A DNA stretch of 64,000 nucleotides from Datura wrightii (lineage: Eukaryota > Streptophyta > Magnoliopsida > Solanales > Solanaceae). The position numbers were made by a program, and so were the translations under genes. Each line of letters starts with the position of its first letter. The stretch's first letter is position 1. Below the pieces are notes generated by a model. It saw only the letters and a program-made list of their open reading frames with translations. It made no database searches and was not told the origin of the DNA. The stretch covers positions 61,954,001 through 62,018,000 of the forward strand of contig JASDFA010000006.1 in NCBI GenBank assembly GCA_035772735.1. Direction: 5' to 3'. Shown here piece after piece: positions 46,685-58,696 of the stretch.

Positions 46685-46900
46685 TTTAAAATGAAGGAAA
46701 CACGCGGGTCACCCGGCAACCCGGTGTGACCCGTCACAAATTATAGGGCAACGTGTCACGGAGTGCATCACGGTGCACTGCCTCCGTGACACAGAGCCAT
46801 CGCGACAGTCCTCTGGAATTTTTAAAAATTCCAGATTAAACCTCAACGTGTCACGGAGTGCATCGCGGAGCACTTCCTCCGTGACACGGAGCTATCGCCC
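46685..46900 (-). promoter_or_regulatory. A3 internal promoter-like array upstream of ORF2
   Basis: TTTTAAA on the minus strand (46691-46685) lies 13 nt downstream of arms GTGACCCG / CGGGTCAC (46726-46733, 46705-46712). Farther upstream in sense: arms at 46752-46763 with 46782-46792, and 46847-46858 with 46877-46888, all CGTGTCACGGAG-type. After the TATA-like word comes a pyrimidine-rich leader (about 46675-46600) and the splice donor at 46551. Confidence 0.55.
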
Positions 46901-47165
46901 CAGCTCACTGTCTCTGCACTTTATTCATTTTTTCATACCTCACTTTTTTCCTCACGATTCCATGCACATTTTTCTCCGGTTGATCTGAAAATCATTTCAC
47001 TAAACAAACTTGGTTAGATTAATAGATTTCAAAAACTAAAAAAAAAAAAAATTCTCCTAAAACGAAAAATTTGTACTAAATCAAGAAAAAAAAAGAAAAT
47101 TAAAAAATTAAATCTATTTACACTTTACAAAATAAAAGAAAAGAAAGAGAAAAAAAAATATTTTT

Positions 47166-47183
47166 CACGGGTTGCCTCCCGTG
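47166..47183 (-). promoter_or_regulatory. A3 hairpin after gag-PR
   Basis: CACGGG / CCCGTG stem with 6-nt loop, identical to A1, about 40 nt after the gag-PR stop. Confidence 0.65.
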
Positions 47184-47223
47184 CAGCGCCTGGTTTACTG
47201 TCGCGGCTCGACGTCCTTTATGC

Positions 47224-49617
47224 TCAATTGTCCACTAGGGTGATGGACGATTTCTCACGATCATTATCCTCCCCCCAGTAGTGCTCACCCTTATCTGGTG
47301 GTCTTCCCATCAACTCTCGGGAATCATTCATTTGTTTAGCATTCCCATGATCAATTACATTGATCACCGAGAGTTCTTCATTCACCATCGGGAGCTTGGG
47401 TGCTTTGTACACATCGAACACCTCTACCTTGTCATGTGCTCGCATTGTAAGTTGACCCGCAGCCATGTCGATTAATGCTTTCCCGGTTGCCAAGAAGGGT
47501 CGTCCCAAAATAAATGGGACTTCCGAGTCTGGTTCAAAATCCAGAACAATAAAATCTATCGGGAAAATTAGGGAGCCTACTTGCACAAGCACATCCTCAA
47601 CAATGCCATCCGGCCTAGCTAAGGATCTGTCTGCCAACTGCAAGATTACGGTTGTAGGTCTAGGACACCCTAGACCTAACTTTCTAAATACCGAAGATGG
47701 CATCAGATTTATGCTCGCCCCCAAGTCACACAATCCATGAGCTCGGATACTCTGCCCAATAGTAAGCTGGATAGTAAAACTTCCAGGGTCTTTTAACTTC
47801 GTAGGCAGTCTATTTTGGATCCGGGAAGTGCATTCCTCCGTCAAAGCTACCGTGGCATACTCAGTCAAACGACTTTTGTTGCCCACGATGTCTTTAATAT
47901 ATTTGGCATATTTTGGCACTCCCTGCAAGACATCAACAAGAGGTAAATTAACATGTACCTGTTTAAGCACCTCCATAAATTTCTTGAAACATGCCTCCTC
48001 TTTGTGTTTCTTGAGTCGTTGAGGGAACGGGGGTGGAGGTCTTTCTGATTCTGCTTCTTTGGTCTTCCCCCTATCTGAAGTTTGCTCTCCCTCAACTTCT
48101 GCTGCTCCTGACTTTTGAGGTGGTCTTTCTGGTTCCACCTCCTTCAGCTGCAAACCACTCCTTGTGGTCACTGCATTTACCTGCTTCGGATTAGGATCCG
48201 TGTCGCTAGGTAGTCCTCCTCTAGGCCTTGCGTTTTGGGCACTAGCAAATTGCCCAAATTGATACTCAAGAGCCTTGGTCGCTAACTGATTATTTTTCAC
48301 TTCGGCTACCAATTTAACATAGTCAGCCTGCAATTGCGCCTTATTAGCGATCATGGTCTTGAACATCTCCTCAATGCTAGGTGATGGTGGTGGAGGAGGG
48401 GCATTGTGATTTCTGAATTGAGATTGGTAGTTCTGTTTCCCTCCTTGATTTCTTGGCATCCCCTGACCCGAACTTTGGCCTTGTTGGTTGTTGCTACCCC
48501 ATGAAAAATTTGGATGGTTCCTCCAATTTGAGTTGTAGCCGCTACCAAACTGCTGCTGATTTCTTTGTGCATTGCCCACAAAGTTAACAGAATTTGGGTT
48601 TTCTCCACAGCACTTAGCTGAGTGCTCACTGCTGCCACACACTTCACACCACATTTGCTGGACCGCATTGACTCAAGCTGAAGGCTGGTTCAAATTCATG
48701 TTGCTGAAGTGGTTGTTCAATTGATTCTGCAAGGCAGCTATCTGTGCAGCGATAGCTATAAATCCATCCACTTCAAGCACTCCTGCTGCTTTCCTTGCTC
48801 CACCTCATGATGAATCAGCATTCCATTCTGGATTGCCCTGTGAAATCCGGTTTAGCAAAGTGTACATCTCCTCATTAGTCTTTTCAAGCGCTTGCCCTCC
48901 AGCTGCTGAGTCTAGCAAAATTTTAGTATGGGGTTCCAAACCCTCAATAAATGTGTGTACCAACACCTCATTGGACTGATGATGATGAGGACAGCCCCGC
49001 AACATGGATTTAAATCTTTCCCAGGCTTGATACAAATTTTCTCCCTCCCTCTGTTTGAAACTTAGAATTTGACTTCTAAGTCTAGCTGTTTTACCAGAGG
49101 GAAAAAATCTTATCAAGAACTTCCGTGCTAGATCATCCCACGTTGAGATAGAATTTGGTGGCTCAGCTTTTAATGACCTCTTGGCTTCACCAAGTAATGA
49201 GAATAGAAATAGTGTGAGACGAACATAATCAGGTGACACTCCAGTGGGTATATAAGTGTCACTTATCTCCAAAAAGTTCTGGAGATGTTGTTGTGGGTCT
49301 TCATGAGGGAGACCGGTAAATTGCCCGCTTGTGTGCAACAGTTGCACCATGTTCTGCTTGAGTTAAAATCTCCCTCCAGGCTCTGGTTTGCGAATACTTG
49401 AATGTACATTGTTGGCATGTGGGATTGCCACCTCGCGAACCGGCCTTGCTGCTGCTTCGTCGGGCACTAACACTGCCCTCACAACCGGTGGATTTTGTTG
49501 CTCCATAATAGTCTGTCTGAGCAACTGCAGCTTCTTTTGTAGAGCTTCTTTGCGTTTACTATGAAATTCACGTTCATGCTCTATATAAGATTCCACCAGC
49601 TCCTTGTCCTTTGCCAG
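47224..49617 (-). pseudogene. gag-pro: A3 gag-PR polyprotein
   Basis: The same 2394-nt frame as A1, from CTG 49617 to the TGA at 47224. The last 476 codons (from 48654) are fully open. They hold the zinc knuckle (CEVCGSSEHSAKCC), the Gln/Asn-rich linker, the Pro-rich stretch and a complete protease with DLGASINLMP and FILGRPFLATG. The gag half has three nonsense codons: near 49360 (GAA to TAA), near 48803 (CGA to TGA) and near 48675 (TCA to TGA). No frameshift. First ATG at 49506. Confidence 0.88.
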
Positions 49618-49735
49618 TGTTCACAGAAATCAAGTCTGCAAAATACAGGCTAAGACCAAGTTGTCAACACTTAAGAAAATAAAATAAAAATACAGTAAAT
49701 TTACACTTAACACAATTTCACCAATTGCCTAGTCT

Positions 49736-49752
49736 CCCCGACAACGGCGCCA
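49736..49752 (-). promoter_or_regulatory. A3 primer binding site (tRNA-Asp, one mismatch)
   Basis: The plus strand reads CCCCGACAACGGCGCCA, 6 nt inside the LTR end at 49759. Confidence 0.9.
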
Positions 49753-49758
49753 AAAACT

Positions 49759-51184
49759 TGTTCGGTGCTTCGTTAGGGGGTTAAAAATCGACACGCAAGT
49801 GCACGTGGTCAAACAAGTAGTAAGTGGCTTAAGTAAGCCAAGTATCGAACCAAGGAGACTCTGGATAAGTAAAAATTGCTCAAGTATACTATATTCTATC
49901 TTACTTCTATATAATTGCTGACAACAAAGTAACCAAAAGTTAATTAATTCATTTATAAATTATATACTAAAACTATTAACAAATATCTACTTTGAATTGA
50001 AACTATGGATATGAGCATGCCAAGGTTAAGAACAAGTAATGAATTTGATTATAATCCTAATTTGGTTAATCTTCTCTTCCTGTTGCTAGCCAAGAACATT
50101 AGTCTAGAGATTAAAACTCTTGTATTTAATCTCACTTAAGAATCATAAACCATCCGTCTACATTTCTGTGATCAAATGCAATTTATGACCTAGCAATACA
50201 ATTCCGGTTCCTAAATTGACTAATACGGCTTTCAAGTATATTTCTATCAGGAAAGCACATCAAAACTCAATTTTCCCAAATCAAGTTAAGAACAATACCC
50301 TATTAATTCACAACTTTCCAATTTCGTGCTCTCTCGAGTGAAATCGGACTTTTTAGATGTACATTAATGTCGGCCACACACCAATGCAGTAGAAACAAGA
50401 ATTAATAGAACAACATGGAAGAAGAAGATGAAAAACCATATAATTCAATAATCAAAATTCATCACCATTGTTCATAACCTCAGCAAGGAAGAGAATTAGC
50501 CACTCATTTGTGGATTAATCATCCCAAAACAAGTGTTAATCATACAAACAATTGATTGAAAGAAGAAAGAAAGAGAGAAAAACACTGAGCTTTTTCGTCC
50601 CTCAACTGCCTGTAACCCACGTCCTTGCTCCACCAAGTCTGAATTAATTAAAAATAAGCCTAAGTGTTCTATTTATACTAGTGGGAATTTTTCCCGGAAT
50701 AACAAGCAACGTGTCACGGAGGGTAACGCGGATGCTTGCCTCCGTGACACGGCGTGGACGCGGACCCTTTCTGGAAATTTAGGGTCCAAGAATAGAGCTT
50801 CAATGTGGCACGGCAGGCAACGCGGAGGCTTGCCTCCGTGCCACGGAGCTGTCGCGAGGCTCCACTGGAAATTGGCAAATTATTCCTCCAGGCAGTGTGC
50901 CTCTGCGATGGTAGCGTGACACGGCTCCATCGCGGAGCCCCTTTATATTGTGTAGTCCAATGCCTTTTTCGTGCTCGAATCCAAGTCCAACTCCGATATT
51001 GTTCTAACAAGCATTTTAGCTCCTCAAAATCATATTCTACCTACAAAACAATGCTAATCATGTTGGTTAGTATAAATTCACATTTTATTACCAATTACAT
51101 GAAAATGTATACACATTGCACAATAAACAAGGCGAAAATGATACGTTTGAGTATCACTTGGGCATATAAATCTGCCCAAGATCA
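49759..51184 (-). repeat. A3 5' LTR with promoter
   Basis: 1426 bp. TATAAATA on the minus strand at 50677-50670. Arms at 50710-50722 and 50739-50751, 32 nt from the TATA box. Further GC hairpins near 50813-50850 and 50905-50940. It is followed by target duplication AATAG. Confidence 0.93.
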
Positions 51185-51352
51185 AATAGCATATTCCTCG
51201 AGACAACTGAAGGTCCATGAAAAGAATTACCCGACCCATGATCTTGAGTTGGCTGCAGTTGTGTTTACATTTAAGATATGGCAGCATTACTTGTATAAGG
51301 TCCGTGTGGATGTATTTACGGATCATAAGAGCTTGCAGTATGTGTTTACCTA
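51185..51352 (+). pseudogene. pol: T8 pol resumed: RNase H
   Basis: Continuation of the T8 frame after A3: SSRQLKVHEKNYPTHDLELA, then DVFTDHKSLQYVFT. It stops at about 51352 at the junction with A4, where QKDLNL would be expected. The A3 target duplication AATAG opens it. Confidence 0.88.
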
Positions 51353-51479
51353 GAACATACAGCAAACCAGCCCAGCCCCAGCACCTAACTACTCCCCACC
51401 CCACACTTAAATCGAACACTGTCCCCAGTGTTCACAAAAATTTACAATCACACAAAATTTGGGTGGTGGAACTCCCGGA

Positions 51480-52700
51480 TCAGTCGAAATATTCGACTTC
51501 TTTATCCGGTGCTGCTGCCTCCTCGCCCATGTCTGAGTCACCTCCATCGTCGGTATCGGACTCCACATCGGAGTCCTCCCGACGTGTCTCCTCATCCGTG
51601 GGGACATCATCGTCAATGGGCTCTACAAAGGCTGGCCCCACTCGGCATAGAGCCCTGGCGTTTTCGCCAAATGGGTAATCCAGCTCGAGCTGCCATAATT
51701 CCTCCTCCGTGGCTGGTCTCCCACCAATCCGAAGCTGAAGCATTTGCATACCAAACATCCGTGCCATGTACTGGTCGTCACGAGCATGTCGCTCGCCAAG
51801 TGTCAGCACTGGCCCGTGTGTGTTGTCGGGGGCCTTAGTTTTGGTCACATCAAGGGCCCTCCGCTCCAACTATGGGATGTAGTCCAAAGCCTCTTCCTCG
51901 ACGTCGAGGCCCCAGAGAAAGGTGGTGATAAGTCCGCCGAACCCATACCTGTAGCCCTGGTGTAGTCGGGCTCTCTTCATGGCGGATATGATGACCGCCC
52001 CAACATTAATCTCTAGCCCTTTCATCAGAGCATACACCAGGCAGACACGGTCCTGGGTCACATCAGTCATGTGCACCCCCAGAATTAAGCACGAACAGAC
52101 TATCTTCAGCCATATTCTGGCCTCCGTGTTCATTTGAGAATACGGCAAAGTCTGGTGGTAACCCCTCTCCTTATGTCTGCTCCATCTGGCTGTGGATCAA
52201 GCCCCACACAATCTGCGTCTGATATCGGCATATGGTGGGGTGATGTTCAGCTGGCGGAGAATGTGGGCGTCTGTGTACCGCACTCCAATTATGGCATTCA
52301 ATTTCTGGGGTTCCAGAGTGACAATCTGCCCTCTGATTTTTATTGTGTGGCTTCTGATGGCCGGGTTCCAATTTGCATAGAACTCCCGGACTAGATGAAG
52401 GTTGCATTCCTTGGGCTCCTGAAATATGAAGCTGAGCCCAGCTGCCTCGATCCTTCGCACTATGCGGGGGAACTCCTGTGCTAGTGGTTCCCGTGCAATA
52501 TGCTCCTCGGGGAAGTATTTATTTTCCTTGTGTTTAGCGTACCACTTCTTCCTTTCATCGGTTACCCACCTCGTTCCGTATTGGCGGCATTGGCCGCGCG
52601 GAACTGCTGGTGCAGCTGGGACTGCTGTGCCCAGTCTAAGTCGTTACCTCCCGGTGCCTGAAGTAGATGCACCCTTACCCTTATCCTGCCTACTTGCCAT
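51480..52700 (-). pseudogene. A4 ORF2: putative plant transposon protein
   Basis: 1221-nt frame from ATG 52700 to the stop at 51480, the same length as in A3. The C-terminal 129 codons (from 51869) are open and end in the acidic EEVEYFD tail. Nonsense codons: TAA near 52645 after GASTSGTGR, the TGA near 52194 at the same Arg codon as A3, and others near 51870 and 52149. No net frameshift. The stop shared with A3 suggests a common ancestor copy already carrying it, or recurrent CGA to TGA change. Confidence 0.73.
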
Positions 52701-52705
52701 TGTGC

Positions 52706-53410
52706 CTGTCAACACAAATGAACAAGCAAAATGTCAAGCTAAATGCATGTTAACTTCGGCTAAGGTCGGGTTAAGCTAAGTTTACCCCACACTTAGTCCT
52801 TAGCTATGGTTATGATACTACGGCAAGGATCACTTTATTTGCACCCAAAAACAAACAACTATACAATTTATGCGTAGTGCGTTCGCAAAGAAAATTTCGA
52901 CGGTATAACTTTTAGCGTATTACTCAGACTTCATACAGCTAATCCCAATCCTACCATCGCTAGCAATTCAACCATCGCACTTAGCTAAGAGAACAACAAA
53001 ACAAAAACAACAACAAAAATGCTATATACATATGAACCTATATAATCAACCCAATTTGAACAATTTTCACATTTTCCCAAAGACCCGAGAATTCGTCGGC
53101 TATTACATTCAAACAATATTTACAACGACTTATCTCAATTCACAAGCACACCCCGGCATATAATTCACCAATTTACCAAGTTAGCCATTTCGATTTCAAC
53201 AACCAAGCCCTAGAATTGAATTTCACAATCAAATTCGAATCATTCACGCAATCGACAAGTTCAAACGCTCATTACAACATTCCGAACATTTATCAATCAA
53301 AGAATAACTCAATTTCATGCTAAATTTCTACTTAGGGTGATTTATCTCACCTCCCATGCTCAAATTCGACTAAAATCGACAAAAACTTGAGAGAGAATAG
53401 GAAAACATAC
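52706..53410 (-). other. A4 predicted intron in the ORF2 5' leader
   Basis: Donor CGAG|GTATGTTTTCC from 53410 and acceptor TTGACAG|GCAC ending at 52706; 705 nt, T-rich in sense. A polypurine-like word lies at 52795-52783. Confidence 0.65.
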
Positions 53411-53543
53411 CTCGTAGTTGAAAAACCGAAGAAAACTCGATAATTTCTTTGCTTAATACCGTGGCACGTTGATGGGAGAGGGAAATTTGGGTGTTTGGTC
53501 GCGGAGAAGTGAGAAAATGAGGGAAAAGGGAATAAAATCGGGG

Positions 53544-53760
53544 TTTAAAATGAAGGGAAACACGCGGGTCACCCGGCAACCCGGTGTGACCCGTCACAAA
53601 ATATAGGGCAACATGTCACGGAGTGCATCGCGGTGCACTGCCTCCGTGACACGGAGCCATCGTGATGGCTCACTGGAATTTTTTTAAAAATTCCAGATTA
53701 AACCTCAACGTGTCACGGAGGGTAACGCGGAGGTCCTCCTCCGTGACACGGAGCCATCGC
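53544..53760 (-). promoter_or_regulatory. A4 internal promoter-like array upstream of ORF2
   Basis: TTTTAAA on the minus strand (53550-53544), then 14 nt upstream the CGGGTCAC hairpin (arm 53565-53572), then CACGGAG-type hairpins around 53611-53655 and 53708-53755. Same order as A3. Confidence 0.55.
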
Positions 53761-54007
53761 CCCAGCTCACTGTCTCTTCATTTTATTCATTTTTTCATAC
53801 CTTGCCTTTTCCTTCACGATTCCGTGCACATTTTTCTCCGTTTGACCTGCCAATCACCTCACCAAACAAAATTGGTTAGATTAATAGATTTCACTACTAA
53901 AATGAAAAATAGTAACTAAAACGAAAATTTTGTACTAAATCAAGAAAAAGAAAATTAAAATAAAATCTAATCACACTTTACAAAATAAAAGAAAAAAATA
54001 TATTTTT

Positions 54008-54025
54008 CACGAGTTGCCTCCCGTG
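54008..54025 (-). promoter_or_regulatory. A4 hairpin after gag-PR
   Basis: Same stem-loop as A1 and A3 with one base changed in the stem (CACGAG / CCCGTG). Confidence 0.55.
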
Positions 54026-54065
54026 CAGCGCCTGGTTTACCGTCGCGGCTCGACGTCCTTTATGC

Positions 54066-56459
54066 TCAATTGACCACTAGGGTGATGGACGATTTCTCAC
54101 GATCATTTTCCTCCCCCCAGTAGTGCTCACCCTTATCTGGTGGTCTTCCCCTCAACTCTCAGGAATCATCCATTTGATTAGCATTCCCATGATCAATTAC
54201 ATTGATCACCGAGAGTTCTTCATTCACCATCGGGAGCTTGGGTGCTTCGTACACATCGAACACCTCTACCCTGTCATGTGCTCGCATTGTAAGTTGACCC
54301 GCAGCCACGTCGATTAATGCTTTCCCGGTTGCCAAGAAAGGTCGTCCCAAAATAAATGGGACTTCCGAGTCTGGTTCAAAATCCAGAACAATAAAATAAA
54401 CAGGAAAAATGAGGGATCCCACTTGCACTAGCACATCCTCAACAATGCCATCCGGCTTAGCTAAGGATCTGGCTGCCAACTGCAAAATTACGGTTGTAGG
54501 TCTAGGACTCCTTAGACCTAACTTTCTGAATACCGAAGATGGCATCAGATTTATGCTCACCCCCAAGTCACACAATCCACGAGCTCGGATACTCTGCCCA
54601 ATAGTAAGCTGGATAGTAAAACTTCCAGGGTCTTTTAGCCTCGTGGGCAGTCTATTTTGGATTCGGGAAGTGCATTCCTCCGTCAAATCTACCGTGGCAT
54701 ACTCAGTCAAACGGCTTTTGTTGGCCACAATGTCTTTAATATATTTGGCATATTTTGGCAATCCCTACAAGACATCAACAAGAGGTAAATTAACATGTAC
54801 CTGTTTAAGCACCTCTATGAATTTCTTGAAACACGCCTCCTCCTTGTGTTTCTTGAGTCGTTGAGGGAACGGGGGTGGAGGTCTTTCTGATTCTGCTTCT
54901 TTGATTTTCCCCCTATCCGAAGTTTGCTCTCCCTCAACATCTGCTGCTCCTGACTTTTGAGGTGGTCTTTCTGGTCCCACCTCCTTCAGCTGCAAACCAC
55001 TCCTTGTGGTCACTGCATTTACCTGCTTCGGATTTGGATCCGTGTCGCTAGGCAGTCCTCCTCTGGGCCTTGTGTTTTGGGCACTGGCAAATTTCCCAAA
55101 TTGATACTCAAGACCCTTGGTCGCTAACTGATTATTTTTCACTTCGGCTGCCAATTTAACATAGTCAGCCTGCAATTGCGCCTGATTATCGATCATGGTC
55201 TTGAACATCTCCTCAATGCTAGGTGATGGTGGTGGAGGAGGGGCATTGTGATTTCTGAATTGAGATTGGTAGTTCTGTTGCCCTCCTTGATTTCTTGGCA
55301 TCCCCTGACCCGAACTTTGGCCTTGTTGGTTGTTGCTACCCCACGAAAAATTTGGATGGTTCCTCTAATTTGAGTTGTAGCTGCTACCAAACTTCTGCTG
55401 ATTTCTTTGTGCATTGCCCACAAAGTTAACATAATTTGGGTTTGCTCCACAGCACTCAGCTGAGTGCTCACTGCTGCCACACACTTCACACCACATTTGC
55501 TGGACCGCATTGACTGAAGCTGAAGGCTGGTTCAAGTTCATATTGCTGAAGTGGTTGTTCAATTGATTCTGCAAGGCAGCTATCTGTGCAGCGATAGCTA
55601 TAAATCCATCCACTTCAAGCACTCCTACAGCTTTCCTTGCTCCACCTCGAGATGAATCAGCATTCCATTCTGGATTGCCCTGTGAAATTCGGTTTAGCAA
55701 AGTGTACATCTCCTCATAAGTCTTTTCCAGCGCTTGCCCTCCAGCTGCTGAGTCTAGCAAAATTTTAGTATGGGGTTCCAAACCCTCAATAAATGTGTGT
55801 ACCAACAACTCATTGGACTGATGATGATGAGGACAGTCCCGCAACATGGATTTAAATCTTTCCCAGTATTGATACAAATTTTCTCCCTCCCTCTGTTTGA
55901 AACTTAGAATTTGACTTCTAAGTCTGACTGTTTTACCAGAGGGAAAAAATCTTATCAAGAACTTCCGTGCTAGATCATCCCACATTGAGATAGAATTTGG
56001 TGGCTAAGCTTTTAACCACCTCTTGGCTTCACCAAGTAATGAGAATGGAAATAGTGTGAGCCGAACATAATCAGGTGACACTCCAGCGGGTATATAAGTG
56101 TCACTTATCTCCAAAAAGTTCTGAAGATGTTGTTGTGGGTCTTCATGAGGGAGACCGCTAAATTGCCCGCTTGTGTGCAACAGTTGCACCATATTCTGCT
56201 TTAGTTCAATTCTCCCTCCAGGCTCTGGTTTGCGGATACTTGAATGTACATTGTTGGCATGTGTGATTGCCACCTCGCGAACCGGCCTTGCTGCTGCTTC
56301 GTCGGGCACTAACACTACCCTCACAACCGGTGGATTTTGTTGCCCCATAATAGTCTGTCTGAGCAACTGCAGCTCCTTTTGTAGAGCTTCTCTGCGTTTA
56401 CTATGAAATTCACGTTCAGGCTCTATATAAGATTCCACCAGCTCCTTGTCCTTTGCCAG
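54066..56459 (-). pseudogene. gag-pro: A4 gag-PR polyprotein
   Basis: A third 2394-nt frame, from CTG 56459 to the TGA at 54066. Broken only by point nonsense codons, near 56001 (TAG), 55362 (TGG to TAG), 54762 (CAG to TAG) and 54156 (CGA to TGA). The capsid domain, zinc knuckle (CEVCGSSEHSAECC) and protease (DLGVSINLMP, where A1 and A3 have DLGAS) are all readable. First ATG 56348. Confidence 0.87.
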
Positions 56460-56576
56460 TGTTCACAGAAATCAAGTCTGCATAATACAGGCTAAGACCA
56501 AGTTGTCAACACTTAAGAAAATAAATAAAAATACAGTAAATTTACACTTAACACAATTTCACCAATTGCCTAGTCT

Positions 56577-56593
56577 CCTCGGCAACGGCGCCA
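56577..56593 (-). promoter_or_regulatory. A4 primer binding site (tRNA-Asp, one mismatch)
   Basis: The plus strand reads CCTCGGCAACGGCGCCA, 6 nt inside the LTR end at 56600. Confidence 0.88.
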
Positions 56594-56599
56594 AAAACT

Positions 56600-58027
56600 T
56601 GTCCGGTGCTTTCGTTAGGGGTTAAAAATCGACACGCAAGTGCACGTGGTCAAACAAGTAGTAAGTGGCTAAGTAAGCCAAGTATCGAACCAAGGAGACT
56701 CTGGATAAGTAAAAATTGCTCAAGTATACTATATTCTATCTTACTTCTATATATGCTGACAACAACGTAACCAAAAGTTAAATAATTTTTGTTTATAAAT
56801 TATATACTAAAACTATTAACAAATATCTACTTTGAATTGAAACTATGGATATGAGCATGCCAAGGTTAAGAACAAGTAATGAATTTGATTATAATCCTAA
56901 TTTGGTTAATCTTCTCTTCCTGTTGCTAGCCAAGAACAATAGTCTAGAGATTAAAACTCTCGTATTTAATCTCACTTAAGAATCATAAATCATTCGTCTA
57001 CATTTCTGTGATCAAATGCAATTTATGACCTAGTAATACAATTCCGGTTCCTAAATTGACTAATACGGCTTTCAAGTATATTTCTATTAGGAAAGCACAT
57101 CAAAACTCAATTTTCCCAAATCAAGTTAAGAACAATACCCTATTAATTCACAACTTTCCAATTTCGTGCTCTCTCGAGTGAAATCGGACTTTTTAGATGT
57201 ACATTAATGTCGGCTACACACCAATTCAGTAGAAACAAGAATTAATAGAACAACATGGAAGAAGAAGATGAAAAACCATAAAATTCAATAATCAAAATGC
57301 ATCACCATTGTTCATAACCTCAGCAAGGAAGAGAATTAGCCACTCATTTGTGGATTAATCATCCTAAAACAAGTGTTAATCATACAAACAATTGATTGAA
57401 AGAAGAAAGAAAGAGAGAAAAACCCTGAGCTTTTTCGTCCCTCAACTGCCTGTAACCCACGTCCTTGCTCCACCAAGTCTGAATTTCTTAATAATAAGCC
57501 TAAGTGTTCTATTTATGCTAGTGGGAATTTTTCCCGGAATAACAAGCAACGTGTCACGGAGTGCATCGCGGAGCACTGCCTCCGTGACACAGCGTGGAAG
57601 CGGGCCCTCACTGGAAATCTGGGGTCCGGGAATAAAGCTTCAACGTGGCACGACGTGCAACGCGGAGGCTTGCCTCCGTGCCACGGAGCTGTCGCGAGGC
57701 TCCACTGGAAATTGGCAAATTATTCACCCTCCAGGCAGTGTGCCTCCGCGATGGTAGCGTGACACGGCTCCATCGCGGAGCCCCTTTATATTGTGCAGTC
57801 CAATGCCTTTTTCGTGCTCGAATCTAATTCCAACTCCGATATTGTTCCAACATGCATTTTAGCTCCTCGAAATCACATTTTACCTACAAAACAATACTAA
57901 TCATGTTGGTTAGTATAAATTCACATTTTATTACCAATTACATGAAAATGTATACACATTGCACAATAAACAAGGCGAAAATGATACGTTTGAGTATCAC
58001 TTGGGCATATAAATCTGCCCAAGATCA
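56600..58027 (-). repeat. A4 5' LTR with promoter
   Basis: 1428 bp, starting TGATCTTGGGC in sense at 58027. The TATA position reads CATAAATA on the minus strand (about 57529-57522). Hairpin arms from 57550 and 57580. It is flanked by AGTCC in the T8 LTR; the opposite duplication is lost. Confidence 0.88.
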
Positions 58028-58696
58028 AGTCCACCCATTGTTCCACATGTTTTATACATTTTTATGTCTATCTTATTGGCTCAAGTTATGTTTTGATAAA
58101 GTTTTCTTACAATTATGATAATGAATGATTATGAATAATTTGAAAGTCTTGAGCTTGAATGATTTGAAAGTGTTGAGCTTTATGTTTTATTACGAAGCTT
58201 TTTTGATGCAAGCATGATGTCCTTCTCCTATGTCTATTTATGAGTTTAATTTACTTTTAAAATGTCCATTTTACTTACCTTGCATACTCAGTACATTCCA
58301 CGTACTGACCACATACTTTCTATGTTGTATCGTTTCATGATACAGGGTCCGGATCTCAGGCTCATCCTCACCCTTAGGTCATCTCAGCTTACACTTTCAG
58401 CTTGTTGGTGAGTCCTCATGTTCCGAGGGCTATTTTGCAGACATTCATGTTAGTTGGGGATGTTTTCCATCAACCCATCTTATGTATTAGAGGCTTTCAG
58501 ACAAATATGTATTACTCAGCTATGTAAATGTTGGTATTTCTTGAGGCTATGTTATGATTACATTTCCGCTATATCTTTATGATTATCGTTCCACTTATTT
58601 GAATGACATTAGTTGTATACATGAGCAATGGGTTGACTTGGGGTCCCTCGGGGTCCCTAGTCCCGTTTCTACTATCTAGGTGCACGTTCAGATCAT
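58028..58696 (+). repeat. T8 3' LTR, terminal part
   Basis: Homologous to 37757-38424 in the T8 5' LTR (compare GTTCCACATGTTTTAT at both). It ends at ATCATG, three bases short of the LTR end, where T7 integrase sequence begins. A4 is inserted at its left edge. Confidence 0.82.

Larger units (their letters stand above)
41261..51184 (-). mobile_element. A3: complete non-autonomous Athila-like LTR retrotransposon
   Basis: 9924 bp in minus orientation, same plan as A1: 5' LTR 51184-49759, primer site, gag-PR 49617-47224, hairpin, internal promoter array, intron, ORF2 45853-44633, non-coding 3' region, polypurine tract, 3' LTR 42689-41261. Target duplication AATAG at 41256-41260 and 51185-51189. 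T8 RNase H reads straight across (GKVI then AYSSRQLKVHEKNYPTHD). LTRs begin TGATCTTGGG and end GAACA. Confidence 0.94.
51353..58027 (-). mobile_element. A4: Athila-like element lacking its 3' LTR
   Basis: Minus orientation: 5' LTR 58027-56600, primer site, gag-PR 56459-54066, hairpin, internal promoter array, intron, ORF2 52700-51480. It ends about 130 bp beyond ORF2 against T8 RNase H. The 1.8 kb non-coding part and 3' LTR present in A1 and A3 are missing. Its upstream flank (58028) is T8 3' LTR, so a deletion spanning T8 and A4 made the junction at 51352/51353. Confidence 0.88.
36162..58696 (+). mobile_element. T8: Tekay/Del chromovirus carrying A3 and A4
   Basis: Plus orientation: 5' LTR 36162-38426, primer site, gag, pol to 41260, resumed at 51190-51352, then only the last part of the 3' LTR at 58028-58696. 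The piece between RNase H and the 3' LTR is lost by a deletion that also removed the 3' side of A4. A3 is inserted in RNase H and A4 in the 3' LTR. It lies within T7. Confidence 0.82.
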
